Source: an uncultured Acidobacteriota bacterium (GTDB taxonomy: Bacteria > Acidobacteriota > Terriglobia > Bryobacterales > Bryobacteraceae). Taken from it: a stretch of DNA of 64,000 bases. The stretch lies in assembly GCA_902826605.1 (NCBI GenBank), contig CADEFM010000007.1:238466-302465 (forward strand), given 5' to 3'. This document shows positions 18,250 to 25,998 of the stretch, one piece after another. The stretch's first letter is position 1; each line of letters begins with the position of its first letter. The notes beneath the pieces are model-generated. The model saw only the letters and a list, made by a program, of their open reading frames with translations. It searched no databases and had not been told where the DNA came from. A program made the position numbers and the translations under genes.

Positions 18250-19161
18250 CTACTGATGCAAAGAGAATCCGGACGGCAAAGCTGCCTCAAGCTTGATTTG
18301 TTCTCCGGTGATGGGGTGGTGGAATTTCAGATAATGGGCGTGCAGGAAATATCCTCCATCGCCAGGGAGGCCGGGGAGATTTTCAAGAGGCTGGCCGGTT
18401 AAGCCGTACAGAGGATCGCCTACCAGGGGATGGCCGATGGATGCCAGATGGATTCTGATTTGATGAGGGCGTCCCGAATTTAGGCTGACCTCGAAAGTTG
18501 TGGTGCCGACGCTTGTGGCGCGAATGCTGCGTGAGATCACCTTTGCCAATGACTTTGACGGTTTACCACTTGGGTTGGCGGCCCACACAGAACCGATGAG
18601 CGGATGCGGTACGAGGCCGATGGGTGTGCGGATTTCGTAGGCGTCGTTCTGTGCAATGTTTTGAGCCAGCGCCCGGTAGATTTTTTGAATTTTGGGTGTG
18701 TTCCAGTTTGCGAATAGATGAGAGGCCGCCTGCGGTGTTTTGGCGAAGAGGACGATGCCGGTGGTGGCTCGGCCCAACCGGTGGACAGGGTTTGCGTTGG
18801 GGGTTTGCTTTTGCACCAAGCGCAGGAGGGTGTTTTCCATGAAGCCGCCGCCGGGGAGGGTTGGCAGCCCGCGGGGTTTGTTGACGGCCAACAGATAGGG
18901 GTCTTCAAACAGGACTTCGAAGTGCTGAGGAGAGTCTGGTTCGATCCAGGGTGGACGGTTCCAGACAAGGGTTTGGCCTAAAGTGACCGATTCGCTTCCG
19001 GTGGCGTTGACGCCGTTGAGGGTGACTTCGCCGTCGTTCAATTTTTGTTGCCAGGCTTGTGGGGTTGAGTGGGGATAAAGGCTTGCCAAGTGGCAGAGCA
19101 GGGTTTGTCCATGGTATTTGCTGCTTATGATTGCGGTGTAGGCATAGCCCCGATTGAGCAT
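18250..19161 (-). CDS. RluA-family pseudouridine synthase-like protein with catalytic Asp replaced
   Basis: A 303-residue protein. An S4-like N-terminal region (LASLYPHSTPQAWQQKLNDG, about residues 25-50) is followed by an RluA-type synthase domain: VNKPRGLPTLPGG, then the active-site loop VHRLGRATTG at residues 126-135, later GRPHQIRIHLASIGHPLVGD. In standard RluA enzymes the loop is HRLDxxTSG and the Asp is the nucleophile; here it is Gly130 (codon GGC). I recall a subset of RluA-like proteins with HRLGRxTSG, so this may be a real subfamily with altered chemistry or an RNA-binding role. It is convergent with the ADOP cassette and shares orientation with GreB. Confidence 0.85.
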   Translation of the reverse strand: MLNRGYAYTAIISSKYHGQTLLCHLASLYPHSTPQAWQQKLNDGEVTLNGVNATGSESVTLGQTLVWNRPPWIEPDSPQHFEVLFEDPYLLAVNKPRGLPTLPGGGFMENTLLRLVQKQTPNANPVHRLGRATTGIVLFAKTPQAASHLFANWNTPKIQKIYRALAQNIAQNDAYEIRTPIGLVPHPLIGSVWAANPSGKPSKSLAKVISRSIRATSVGTTTFEVSLNSGRPHQIRIHLASIGHPLVGDPLYGLTGQPLENLPGLPGDGGYFLHAHYLKFHHPITGEQIKLEAALPSGFSLHQ

Positions 19162-19217
19162 GTAGTTTGAGTGTAAGCTACGGTATCTGCGGCGCGGCGG
19201 CCAGAAGGCTTTTTGCG

Positions 19218-19829
19218 TCAGTTGGAATGGCGTCGGCGAAAGGATCCCTTTGACGAGGACTCGGACCCAGGCGGCTCACGAAACGGTTCCACTGAAACGC
19301 GCTCGTAACGCACTTCCAGCACGTCCAGGTATTCAGCACCGCCCGGCGCCTGGAGTAGAACGCTGTCTCCCACTGCCGACTTCAGCAACGCGCGCCCCAG
19401 AGGCGACACCCAACTGATGTGGTTGCGGTCGAGATCGACTTCGTCGGCGCCCACGATGCTCACCACTCGCTCCACTCCCGCGGCATTGGCATAACGTACG
19501 GTTGCGCCGAAGAATGCCCGCGTGGCCGCTTGCCCCGTTCGCGGAGTTTCCGGGTCCACCACTTCCGCGGCTTCCATTCGTTTCCTGAGAAAGCGAATCC
19601 GCCCATCGATCTGGCGTAGCCGCCGCTTCCCGTACTGGTAGTCGGCGTTTTCACTGCGATCGCCGTTACTGGCGGCCCACGTTACGACCTCCGTCACAGC
19701 ACGGCGTTCCCTGGTGAGCAGAAACCGGAGCTCATCCTGGAGGCGCTGCAGCCCGCTCGGCGTTATGTAGTTCTTGCCTTGCGTCGCGGGTTCGTCCGCT
19801 TTTGGTTTTCTCGTAAACCCTTTTCGCAT
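19218..19829 (-). CDS. greB: Transcription elongation factor GreB-like
   Basis: A 203-residue protein with the Gre layout. The N-terminal coiled coil is about residues 18-90 (NYITPSGLQRLQDELRFLL, AASNGDRSENADYQYGKRRL, LRQIDGRIRFLRKRM). A C-terminal FKBP-like domain follows (VSIVGADEVDLDRNHISWVS, GRALLKSAVGDSVLL). The RSENADYQYGKRRLRQIDGR stretch with basic residues is GreB-like rather than GreA-like. GreB is normally about 160 residues; this one has a tail of about 30 extra polar residues (EPFREPPGSESSSKG). ATG 19829 is chosen because the preceding in-frame sequence has no domain. It rescues backtracked RNA polymerase by stimulating transcript cleavage. Confidence 0.85.
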   Translation of the reverse strand: MRKGFTRKPKADEPATQGKNYITPSGLQRLQDELRFLLTRERRAVTEVVTWAASNGDRSENADYQYGKRRLRQIDGRIRFLRKRMEAAEVVDPETPRTGQAATRAFFGATVRYANAAGVERVVSIVGADEVDLDRNHISWVSPLGRALLKSAVGDSVLLQAPGGAEYLDVLEVRYERVSVEPFREPPGSESSSKGSFRRRHSN

Positions 19830-20169
19830 CTCGTCGTCCTTCCAGCGCAAATCAAAGGGGCCACAGCACTCCCAGGAAATGGACAGTGCTTTGTTCGTTG
19901 TCAGATCGATTCTGCCCTGAAATTGGTATAACCCACTATAAGAGCTTGCCGATAGCGCAGTGTCGCTATCCATTATGTCCGGCTGCGGGAAGTTGAGCAG
20001 CATTGCCCACTACTAACGGCATAGCGTTTACGTGTCCAGTTGGGCCTAACGTCGGCATATCGGAATACGTGGATTCAAGACCCTTAAGGATCATTGTCGG
20101 CAGGAATACGGCGATCGGCATCCCCGTCACTTCGTATCGTCGTGATGCCTCGATTCTCTCGTTTGCGTT
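19830..20169. other. Intergenic region upstream of greB
   Basis: This 340-base gap lies upstream of greB and beyond the 3' end of the alpha/beta hydrolase gene on the same strand. The greB frame stays open back to 20003 but its translation there (SGLYQFQGRIDLTT) has no recognisable domain. No other gene was seen. A promoter for greB should lie here but no convincing box was found. Confidence 0.35.
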
Positions 20170-22167
20170 CTATTTCAGGACCTGGCTGGCTTCGGCCTGA
20201 GTAAACAAGAGATCTGCATCGTCCTGCAGAAGATACCGCCCCCGCACGAGTCGTTCAGTGGCAGCCCGCACTTGTGCAACGTACTTCTCGTGGGTGCCGT
20301 AGCGCTCTTCGAGCGACAACCGGGGGTCACCGGAGGCGAGTCGCTCGGACTTAGTCTTGGCGAAAGGAATAAACGCTCCTGTGTTGGTCCGAATATGGCC
20401 TTTGTAAAAACCGTTAGCGTTGGTGTTCCAACCGGTGTACGTCCCTAGAGGAACCTGATGGAGGACGCTGGCCACACCTGCTACTTCATTCCCATCCGCA
20501 TCCACTCGCGGAACCACCGTCGGCAGAATCTGGAGGATCGGTGGTGGCTGAATCGTGATGACGCCCGACAGGTCGTTGTAATGAAAGTGTGGTCCAAAGT
20601 CATATTGATAGAGTCGCGTGAGGATTCCGTCCGGTAGCGGCACTCCGGGAATCACGGGGAAACCCATCGCGGCCTGCGTAGGCGCCACCAGCTCGCCTCG
20701 ATCGAGACGTGGATATTGGCTCGGCGGAGGAAGTTCGCCTTTCACCACCCAATCGACTAGAGCCATCTGCAGCGCTCGCAACGTGTAGCTGGAGGGATTG
20801 GGATTCGGCGCCAGTTCGCAGCAGGCCTGCTGTTTTGGGTCTGGATCAAACCCGCCCGGGCCACCGCCGTGACTGACACCCGGAAAGTAATAGCGCCGGA
20901 CATTCGATGGCAGGGGGATATCTCGATCGGCCCGCGTTCCGACCAAGTCCGGAGAGGCACGTAAATTGTAGAACTCCGACGAGCCGAACGTCTCCACAAT
21001 CTTCGGACAGGTTCCTGTTGCGCGGCAACGATCGAGCAACCCTGCTGTGGGATGGTGCCGGGCTTCGTCCGGATAATCCTCCCACCAGACGACGCCGTCG
21101 CTTCCCGCCTCGTACATGGCCGCCGCTCCGCTGGGGGCTGCGAATCTGTAGTTCATCCCTTGCAGACGAACAGCGATATTCGGGTTGCTGCCGTCGAAGA
21201 CGGTCCTTCCGGTTTCGTCCTGATTGAAGCCCAGATGAATAAAGCTTCGGAGAAAGTTTCCAGACTGCGAGTTGCCTTGACTCACGGTCCAGGTGATCCG
21301 CCCACGCACGGGGTTGGCGGTGCCGGTATCGTCCTGAGTTCCATAACGGAGGTACGCGTTGAGGTCGCGAGTCGCAGCGAAGCCCACTCCGTAGACCTTC
21401 GGGTCCTTAGCGCTGTACACGAGCTCGTACAAGTAGGCGGGATTGAACCCGCCCTTCAGACAGATCTTCCGCGGATCGGGCTTGCCGGGAAACGGAACAT
21501 CGCTACAATCGGCGAATGCCCAATCGCTGCTGCGCAAAGGAACGATCTTGCCGTCTTCCGAAGTCCGGCGGGTCAGCGTCGCCTGAGACGTATCGAGGCT
21601 GGCCGGATCGGCGGTCCCTGCAACACCGCCGCGAAGAATGGGCAAGGTCATCGCACCGTCGCGCATGTCGGAAAAGCGGGACAGTACCGGCCCGGTGATG
21701 CTGGATCCGTCAGGGTTCCTGGCGACCGGCGCCGACATTGTTTCGATGCCGTTGGCTGGCTCCAGGTCTCCTTGCCAACCGCTCGCGACCAGAACGTGGC
21801 GGCGCTTTCGGGCATCTGTGAAGAATCCACCATCAGTTAAATTGACGCGGCCGCGATTCGGGACGAAATAGAGTAGTACACCGCTGGCATTGGTCATGTC
21901 CGCCGGCTTGAGGATGGTGATCGTCGCCACGTATTCCACCATCCCGCGCGCGTTGCGAGGTGCAAATTCAAGATCGGTAATAATCGCGTTTAGTGGAACC
22001 TTCGGGTCGATCTCGCCATACGCGTGGCCAGTGAGCTTCTCGTATCCATCGCGTCCGAGCGTCTCAGTGCGCTCAACCACGAGCCGTGTGATTCGGGCCT
22101 GTCCAGGGATCACCAATGCGAGCATTGCCCCAACAGCGAGTGTGACCTTAGAGAGTCGCAACTTCAT
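20170..22167 (-). CDS. Secreted alpha/beta hydrolase domain protein (Abhydrolase_10-like)
   Basis: A 665-residue protein with AAGGAGG seven bases before ATG 22167 and the signal peptide MKLRLSKVTLAVGAMLALVI. It matches the large alpha/beta hydrolase family found in soil bacteria. Features: a long N-terminal beta-rich domain, YLRYGTQDDTGTANP, a nucleophile-region-like QSGNFLRSFIHLGFNQDETG, a catalytic-region-like PGVSHGGGP, and CCELAPNPNPSSYTLRALQM. The sequence around QSGNFLR could hold the nucleophile Ser (GNSQSGNF), and VSHGG could hold the acid/base His. Activity is probably ester or lactone hydrolysis in the periplasm. It lies downstream of the quinoprotein operon on the same strand but after a 76-base gap. 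Confidence 0.82.
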   Translation of the reverse strand: MKLRLSKVTLAVGAMLALVIPGQARITRLVVERTETLGRDGYEKLTGHAYGEIDPKVPLNAIITDLEFAPRNARGMVEYVATITILKPADMTNASGVLLYFVPNRGRVNLTDGGFFTDARKRRHVLVASGWQGDLEPANGIETMSAPVARNPDGSSITGPVLSRFSDMRDGAMTLPILRGGVAGTADPASLDTSQATLTRRTSEDGKIVPLRSSDWAFADCSDVPFPGKPDPRKICLKGGFNPAYLYELVYSAKDPKVYGVGFAATRDLNAYLRYGTQDDTGTANPVRGRITWTVSQGNSQSGNFLRSFIHLGFNQDETGRTVFDGSNPNIAVRLQGMNYRFAAPSGAAAMYEAGSDGVVWWEDYPDEARHHPTAGLLDRCRATGTCPKIVETFGSSEFYNLRASPDLVGTRADRDIPLPSNVRRYYFPGVSHGGGPGGFDPDPKQQACCELAPNPNPSSYTLRALQMALVDWVVKGELPPPSQYPRLDRGELVAPTQAAMGFPVIPGVPLPDGILTRLYQYDFGPHFHYNDLSGVITIQPPPILQILPTVVPRVDADGNEVAGVASVLHQVPLGTYTGWNTNANGFYKGHIRTNTGAFIPFAKTKSERLASGDPRLSLEERYGTHEKYVAQVRAATERLVRGRYLLQDDADLLFTQAEASQVLK

Positions 22168-22243
22168 ACGTTGCCTCCTTCGATATTTTATCGGAACTGA
22201 GTTTTAGAGCTGTCGTTATTACGTGGTGGCAACTAGTCGTAAT

Positions 22244-23878
22244 TTATCGAAACGCGAATACGGATAGTGCATTCCCAGCGGCGACCGCTACATATTGTTT
22301 GCCGGCCACTGAATACGTTACGGGCCCCATCGTGATCTGCCCGCCTAAAGCCACCTTCCATAGAAGCCCCCCGGTACGGGCGTCCAGAGCGAAAAAGTAC
22401 CCTTCGCGTCCGCCGGAGAACAGCAAGTCTGAAGCCGTGGTGAGAATGCCGGCGTCGGTCGCCTCGCTCATCTTAAACTCCCATTTCCTTTCACCAGTGC
22501 GTGGATCGAGGGCCCGGACGGCTGAGTAGTTTTCTTCCTCCATTCGGAAGTTTGGTCCCTGCGGGGCCCGCATTGCCATCCCGACCAGCGGGGGCACTAT
22601 CGACCGGTTCGCCCCAGCGGTATAACTCATGCCCACTTGATACTCCACGTCACGCTTGGCGAATATGGTGGACGTATTCTCCCACGCATTAACATAAAAA
22701 AGTTCGGTGCGCGGACTGTAGGACGGACTAAACCAGTTGGTGCCGCCCTGATTGCCGGGGTAAATCAAAACTCCTTCTTTAGTGGTTTTTGTCATGGGGG
22801 CCTTTATCGGTCTACCTTTTTCATCAAATCCAGCGTTCCAGTTTTGTTTGACAAAAGGCTTACCCAATAGAAACTCGCCACTGGTCCGATCCAGTACGTA
22901 GTAGAAACCGTTTCGGTTGGCCCAAAGCATGAGCTTGCGCGGTCTGCCTTGCCAGGTCATGTCGGCGAGTACTGGCACCTGCACAGCGTCCCAGTCAAAC
23001 TCGTCATGCGGCATAAACTGGTAGTGCCACTTCAGCTTGCCGGTGTCCGCGTCGAGGGCGACCACGGAGCCGGTGTAGAGATTGTCCCCGGGGCGGACAT
23101 CACCGTCATAGTCCGGACCCGCATTTCCGATACCCCAATAGGTAAGATTGGTCTCGGCGTCGTACGAGCCGGTCACCCAGACGGAGCCGCCGCCGTGCAT
23201 CCAGGAGTCGCCTCCCCAGGTTTCATGCCCGGGCTCGCCGGGTCCGGGAACTGCATTGAATCGCCACGCTTCCTTTCCCGTTCGAGCGTCGTAGGCGGCC
23301 AGGAATCCGCGAATTCCGCGCTCGCCGCCGGCTGTGCCCACTATCACCTTATCTTTGATAACCAGCGGAGCTAGCGTCATCGAGTATCCGCTTTTTGCGT
23401 CGGCCACTGTCGTGTCCCAAAGCGCTTGGCCGTCCTTAGCATCGACAGCGATCAGGTGCGCGTCCAACGTGGCCAGGAACAGCGTGTCTCCCCAAATCGC
23501 CAGCCCACGGCTAATACGGCCGCAGCAGGCTCGCGTCTCAGCGGGAGTGTATCTATAAATCCAGAAAATCCGGCCCGTGAGTGCGTCGAGAGCAACCACA
23601 TCGTTCCCCTGTATGGTGTAGAGGACCCCATCCACGACCAGAGGTGTCGTCTCAAATGGGTCTAACCACTTGGCCTGAAAAACCCATTTCAACTCGAGAT
23701 TCTTAACGTTCTCCCGGTTGATTTGGTCGAGCGTGCTGTAACGCTGGCTGGAGTAGCTCCCGCCGTACGTGAGCCAGTTTTGGGGCTCTTTATTCGCATT
23801 GAGGATACGGTTGAATGAAACCTGAGCGGATCCGACGGCGACCAATGCCGTAATAAATATAAACAGCCGCGCGTTCAT
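22244..23878 (-). CDS. PQQ-dependent alcohol dehydrogenase (methanol/ethanol-DH type)
   Basis: A 544-residue quinoprotein, signal peptide about residues 1-18. It belongs to the eight-bladed alcohol dehydrogenase group. The vicinal cysteines Cys118-Cys119 (ETRACCG) would form the disulfide ring near PQQ. Metal-site residues map to Glu186 (GGERGIRG), Asn252 (GIGNAGP), the catalytic Asp295 and Asp297 (HDEFDWDA). Asp at +2 of the catalytic Asp is the mark of lanthanide-dependent (XoxF/PedH-like) enzymes; calcium types normally have Ala, Ser or Thr there. ATG overlaps the upstream cytochrome stop (ATGA), so the genes are coupled. Confidence 0.88.
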   Translation of the reverse strand: MNARLFIFITALVAVGSAQVSFNRILNANKEPQNWLTYGGSYSSQRYSTLDQINRENVKNLELKWVFQAKWLDPFETTPLVVDGVLYTIQGNDVVALDALTGRIFWIYRYTPAETRACCGRISRGLAIWGDTLFLATLDAHLIAVDAKDGQALWDTTVADAKSGYSMTLAPLVIKDKVIVGTAGGERGIRGFLAAYDARTGKEAWRFNAVPGPGEPGHETWGGDSWMHGGGSVWVTGSYDAETNLTYWGIGNAGPDYDGDVRPGDNLYTGSVVALDADTGKLKWHYQFMPHDEFDWDAVQVPVLADMTWQGRPRKLMLWANRNGFYYVLDRTSGEFLLGKPFVKQNWNAGFDEKGRPIKAPMTKTTKEGVLIYPGNQGGTNWFSPSYSPRTELFYVNAWENTSTIFAKRDVEYQVGMSYTAGANRSIVPPLVGMAMRAPQGPNFRMEEENYSAVRALDPRTGERKWEFKMSEATDAGILTTASDLLFSGGREGYFFALDARTGGLLWKVALGGQITMGPVTYSVAGKQYVAVAAGNALSVFAFR

Positions 23879-24414
23879 TGTTTGGTGATTCCTTTCAGTG
23901 AAGACAGATACGCGACAAGATCCCGTAGTTCGGCGGAAGTTATCTTACCCCGATAGGAGGGCATCGCGGAGCTTTTGACAAAACCATGCTCGCGCAAGCT
24001 CGATTTCTGGAAGGTGCGCAGCTGTTCCTTGGCATCGATGAGCTGCACGCTAAAGGTGTCGTGATTCAGAAGCCTTCCGGTAATCGTTGCGCCGTCGTGC
24101 GTCACGACACGGTAGAAGCGGTTCTGAGGCTGAATTTCCGCATCGGGCTCAAGAATCGACTTCTCCAATTCCTCACTGGTGCTACGAGGCAAGGTCCCGA
24201 GCTCGGTGAGGTTCGGGCCAAGTCTGGATCCTTTGCCAGCCACTCGATGGCAGCTCAGGCACTCGCCTTTGCCTTCAAATACGATTTTGCCTCGCGCCAC
24301 GTTTCCTGGAAAAGCAGGTTCCGGAACCGGGTTCGCTGGCAGACCGTCCGGCCGTTGGGCACATAAGATACCTGTCGCCAGTAAGAAAGTGAGCAATAAA
24401 CCGATAACCCGCAT
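23875..24414 (-). CDS. Secreted c-type cytochrome, probable electron acceptor of the adjacent quinoprotein
   Basis: A 179-residue protein. Signal peptide MRVIGLLLTFLLATGILCAQ, then one haem motif CLSCH (Cys52, Cys55, His56) and a candidate Met ligand in SSAMPSYRGKITSAELRDL near residue 153. The layout with PNLTELGTLPRSTSEELEKS and an insert between the haem and the Met (GATITGRLLNHDTFSVQLID) is the haem-binding domain known from Planctomycetes and Acidobacteria (TIGR02603 type). Its TGA overlaps the ATG of the PQQ alcohol dehydrogenase by four bases, so the two are co-translated. It should take electrons from the quinoprotein. Confidence 0.88.
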   Translation of the reverse strand: MRVIGLLLTFLLATGILCAQRPDGLPANPVPEPAFPGNVARGKIVFEGKGECLSCHRVAGKGSRLGPNLTELGTLPRSTSEELEKSILEPDAEIQPQNRFYRVVTHDGATITGRLLNHDTFSVQLIDAKEQLRTFQKSSLREHGFVKSSAMPSYRGKITSAELRDLVAYLSSLKGITKQ

Positions 24415-24420
24415 GATTGC

Positions 24421-25725
24421 CTATCGGAGCGTCGCGGAAGCGGAGGAAGTCGCCTTGGAGCTGAGGGCGCCAAGATCAATCGCATCGGCCATTGCTTTGT
24501 AGCCGGCATCGCTCGGGTGCAGGTGATCGCCGGAGTCGAACTCCGGCCGGAGCCGTTTGGGGTTGCCAGGATCACGAGTGGCCGCCTCGAAATCCACGAC
24601 GGCATCGTAAGCGTCGCTGGTCCGGATCCAGGCGTTTACCGCGGCGCGAATGCTCTCGCCCTTCTCACTGAAACGCGGTGCTCCCATGTAGGGCGTAATG
24701 GTGGCGCCCATGACTCTAATGCCATGGAGGTGCGCTCTTTCGATCATCTGGCGCAGTGCGGCGATCAGTTCATCGGACGTAACTGCTTCACTCGGACTAG
24801 CATTGGCTTCGGCTCCACGTCCGATGTCATTTATTCCTTCCAGCACGATCAGCCACTTTACGCCGGGATGGCTCAACACATCCACGTCGAAGCGGGCCAA
24901 GGCATTGGGTCCGGTGCCATCTCGCAGAATTCGATTTCCGCCGATCCCCTGGTTCACTATCGCCAGGTGAGCAGTGTCGCGGTTGGCCAAGAGACGCCGG
25001 GCCAGACGGCTGGGCCAACTGCTATCCGTGTTGGGTGTGGAGCGCGCGCCGTCCGTAATGGAATCACCGAACGCGACGATGGCGCCGGCGTCAGCGGGCG
25101 CCAAAACATCGACACTTGCCAGCCAATACCAAGATTGGGTTGTGGCTGCGTCTTTGATCGCTTGCTCCATGGTGGCGTCTCCCTGCTGCTTGGAGATGTA
25201 ACTGGTGTGAGAGGCAAGCGCGTGCAAGGACGGAGCGGCAGTGACGCCGGGCACATACAGACTGACTGCAAGCTCACCCAGTGGCGCCACATCCAAATCT
25301 ACGGGATCGCTGATCGCTGAAGCCCCGGGCGGGATAGTAAGTCCAGGTTTCCCGCTGAACCTGAGGACGCGGTCGGATCCGGCGACGACCGCCGATTCCC
25401 TTGCATGAAGAGCGACATGCGCCGCGCCAACAACCAGCGGTGTCGCGCCAAATGTGTTGGAGAAATGAACCCGAAGCCGGCCACCACCTATGCTGACAGG
25501 GACGACCATTCGAATGGTTTGATCGTTGAAGCCTAACTGGGCTTGTTGCGCAGCCGTCGTCGGTTGCCCAACAACAAGTGCACTGACCGGCGGCGTCTGC
25601 CTGTGAGCAGTGGTCCATGTGGCCACCCAATGTTCATTTACGCTTTGCGCGAAGGCAACGTGGGCAGTGCAGAGGGCAAAAATCGCAAGCACGGCTTGAT
25701 GAATGGAGAGGTTTTTGGTATGCAT
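24421..25725 (-). CDS. Secreted SGNH/GDSL family hydrolase
   Basis: A 434-residue protein with signal peptide MHTKNLSIHQAVLAIFALCT. An N-terminal domain of about 200 residues precedes the SGNH core. Block I is FGDSITDGARSTPN (nucleophile Ser), block II NQGIGGNRILRDG with the Gly, block III VLEGINDIGRGAE with the Asn, and block V DHLHPSDAGY with the Asp and His. All four blocks are intact. Likely a periplasmic or secreted esterase acting on acetylated sugars or similar substrates. It lies six bases upstream of the cytochrome gene and probably opens the three-gene operon with the cytochrome and PQQ alcohol dehydrogenase. Confidence 0.88.
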   Translation of the reverse strand: MHTKNLSIHQAVLAIFALCTAHVAFAQSVNEHWVATWTTAHRQTPPVSALVVGQPTTAAQQAQLGFNDQTIRMVVPVSIGGGRLRVHFSNTFGATPLVVGAAHVALHARESAVVAGSDRVLRFSGKPGLTIPPGASAISDPVDLDVAPLGELAVSLYVPGVTAAPSLHALASHTSYISKQQGDATMEQAIKDAATTQSWYWLASVDVLAPADAGAIVAFGDSITDGARSTPNTDSSWPSRLARRLLANRDTAHLAIVNQGIGGNRILRDGTGPNALARFDVDVLSHPGVKWLIVLEGINDIGRGAEANASPSEAVTSDELIAALRQMIERAHLHGIRVMGATITPYMGAPRFSEKGESIRAAVNAWIRTSDAYDAVVDFEAATRDPGNPKRLRPEFDSGDHLHPSDAGYKAMADAIDLGALSSKATSSASATLR

Positions 25726-25825
25726 GGCGCTGTTCCTACATGCTACACCCGCTGTAAAGACGCCAAGCCCCGGCGCATTGACCCATGTATCAACCCCTTA
25801 ACCGGAAAGCAGCAACCCGTCCCCC

Positions 25826-25846
25826 GTCAACACCTTTATCGGTAGC
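25826..25846 (+). repeat. Weak copy of the intergenic GWTAA/TTATCGG site
   Basis: GTCAACACCTTTATCGGTAGC lies between the SGNH hydrolase and the quinoprotein-cytochrome gene. It shares TTATCGGTAGC with the tandem motif at 29755 (TATCGGTAGC twice). The left half is weaker than in other copies. Confidence 0.35.
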
Positions 25847-25998
25847 GATCCTTGAGAGGAAGTCGGAGCCGGATTACTCCCGGATGCGCCGTCATCCAGG
25901 CGCTACTTCCTAATCGGATAAGCTTTACTGAATCCTGAATATGCCGCTATTTGCAGGTGATAAGCGAAGTGGTTGACTTCTCACTGGGCGGATTGATA

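Noticed and set aside
21052..21840. A 262-codon plus-strand frame inside the alpha/beta hydrolase
   Set aside because: Antisense shadow; the hydrolase on the other strand has full-length motifs.
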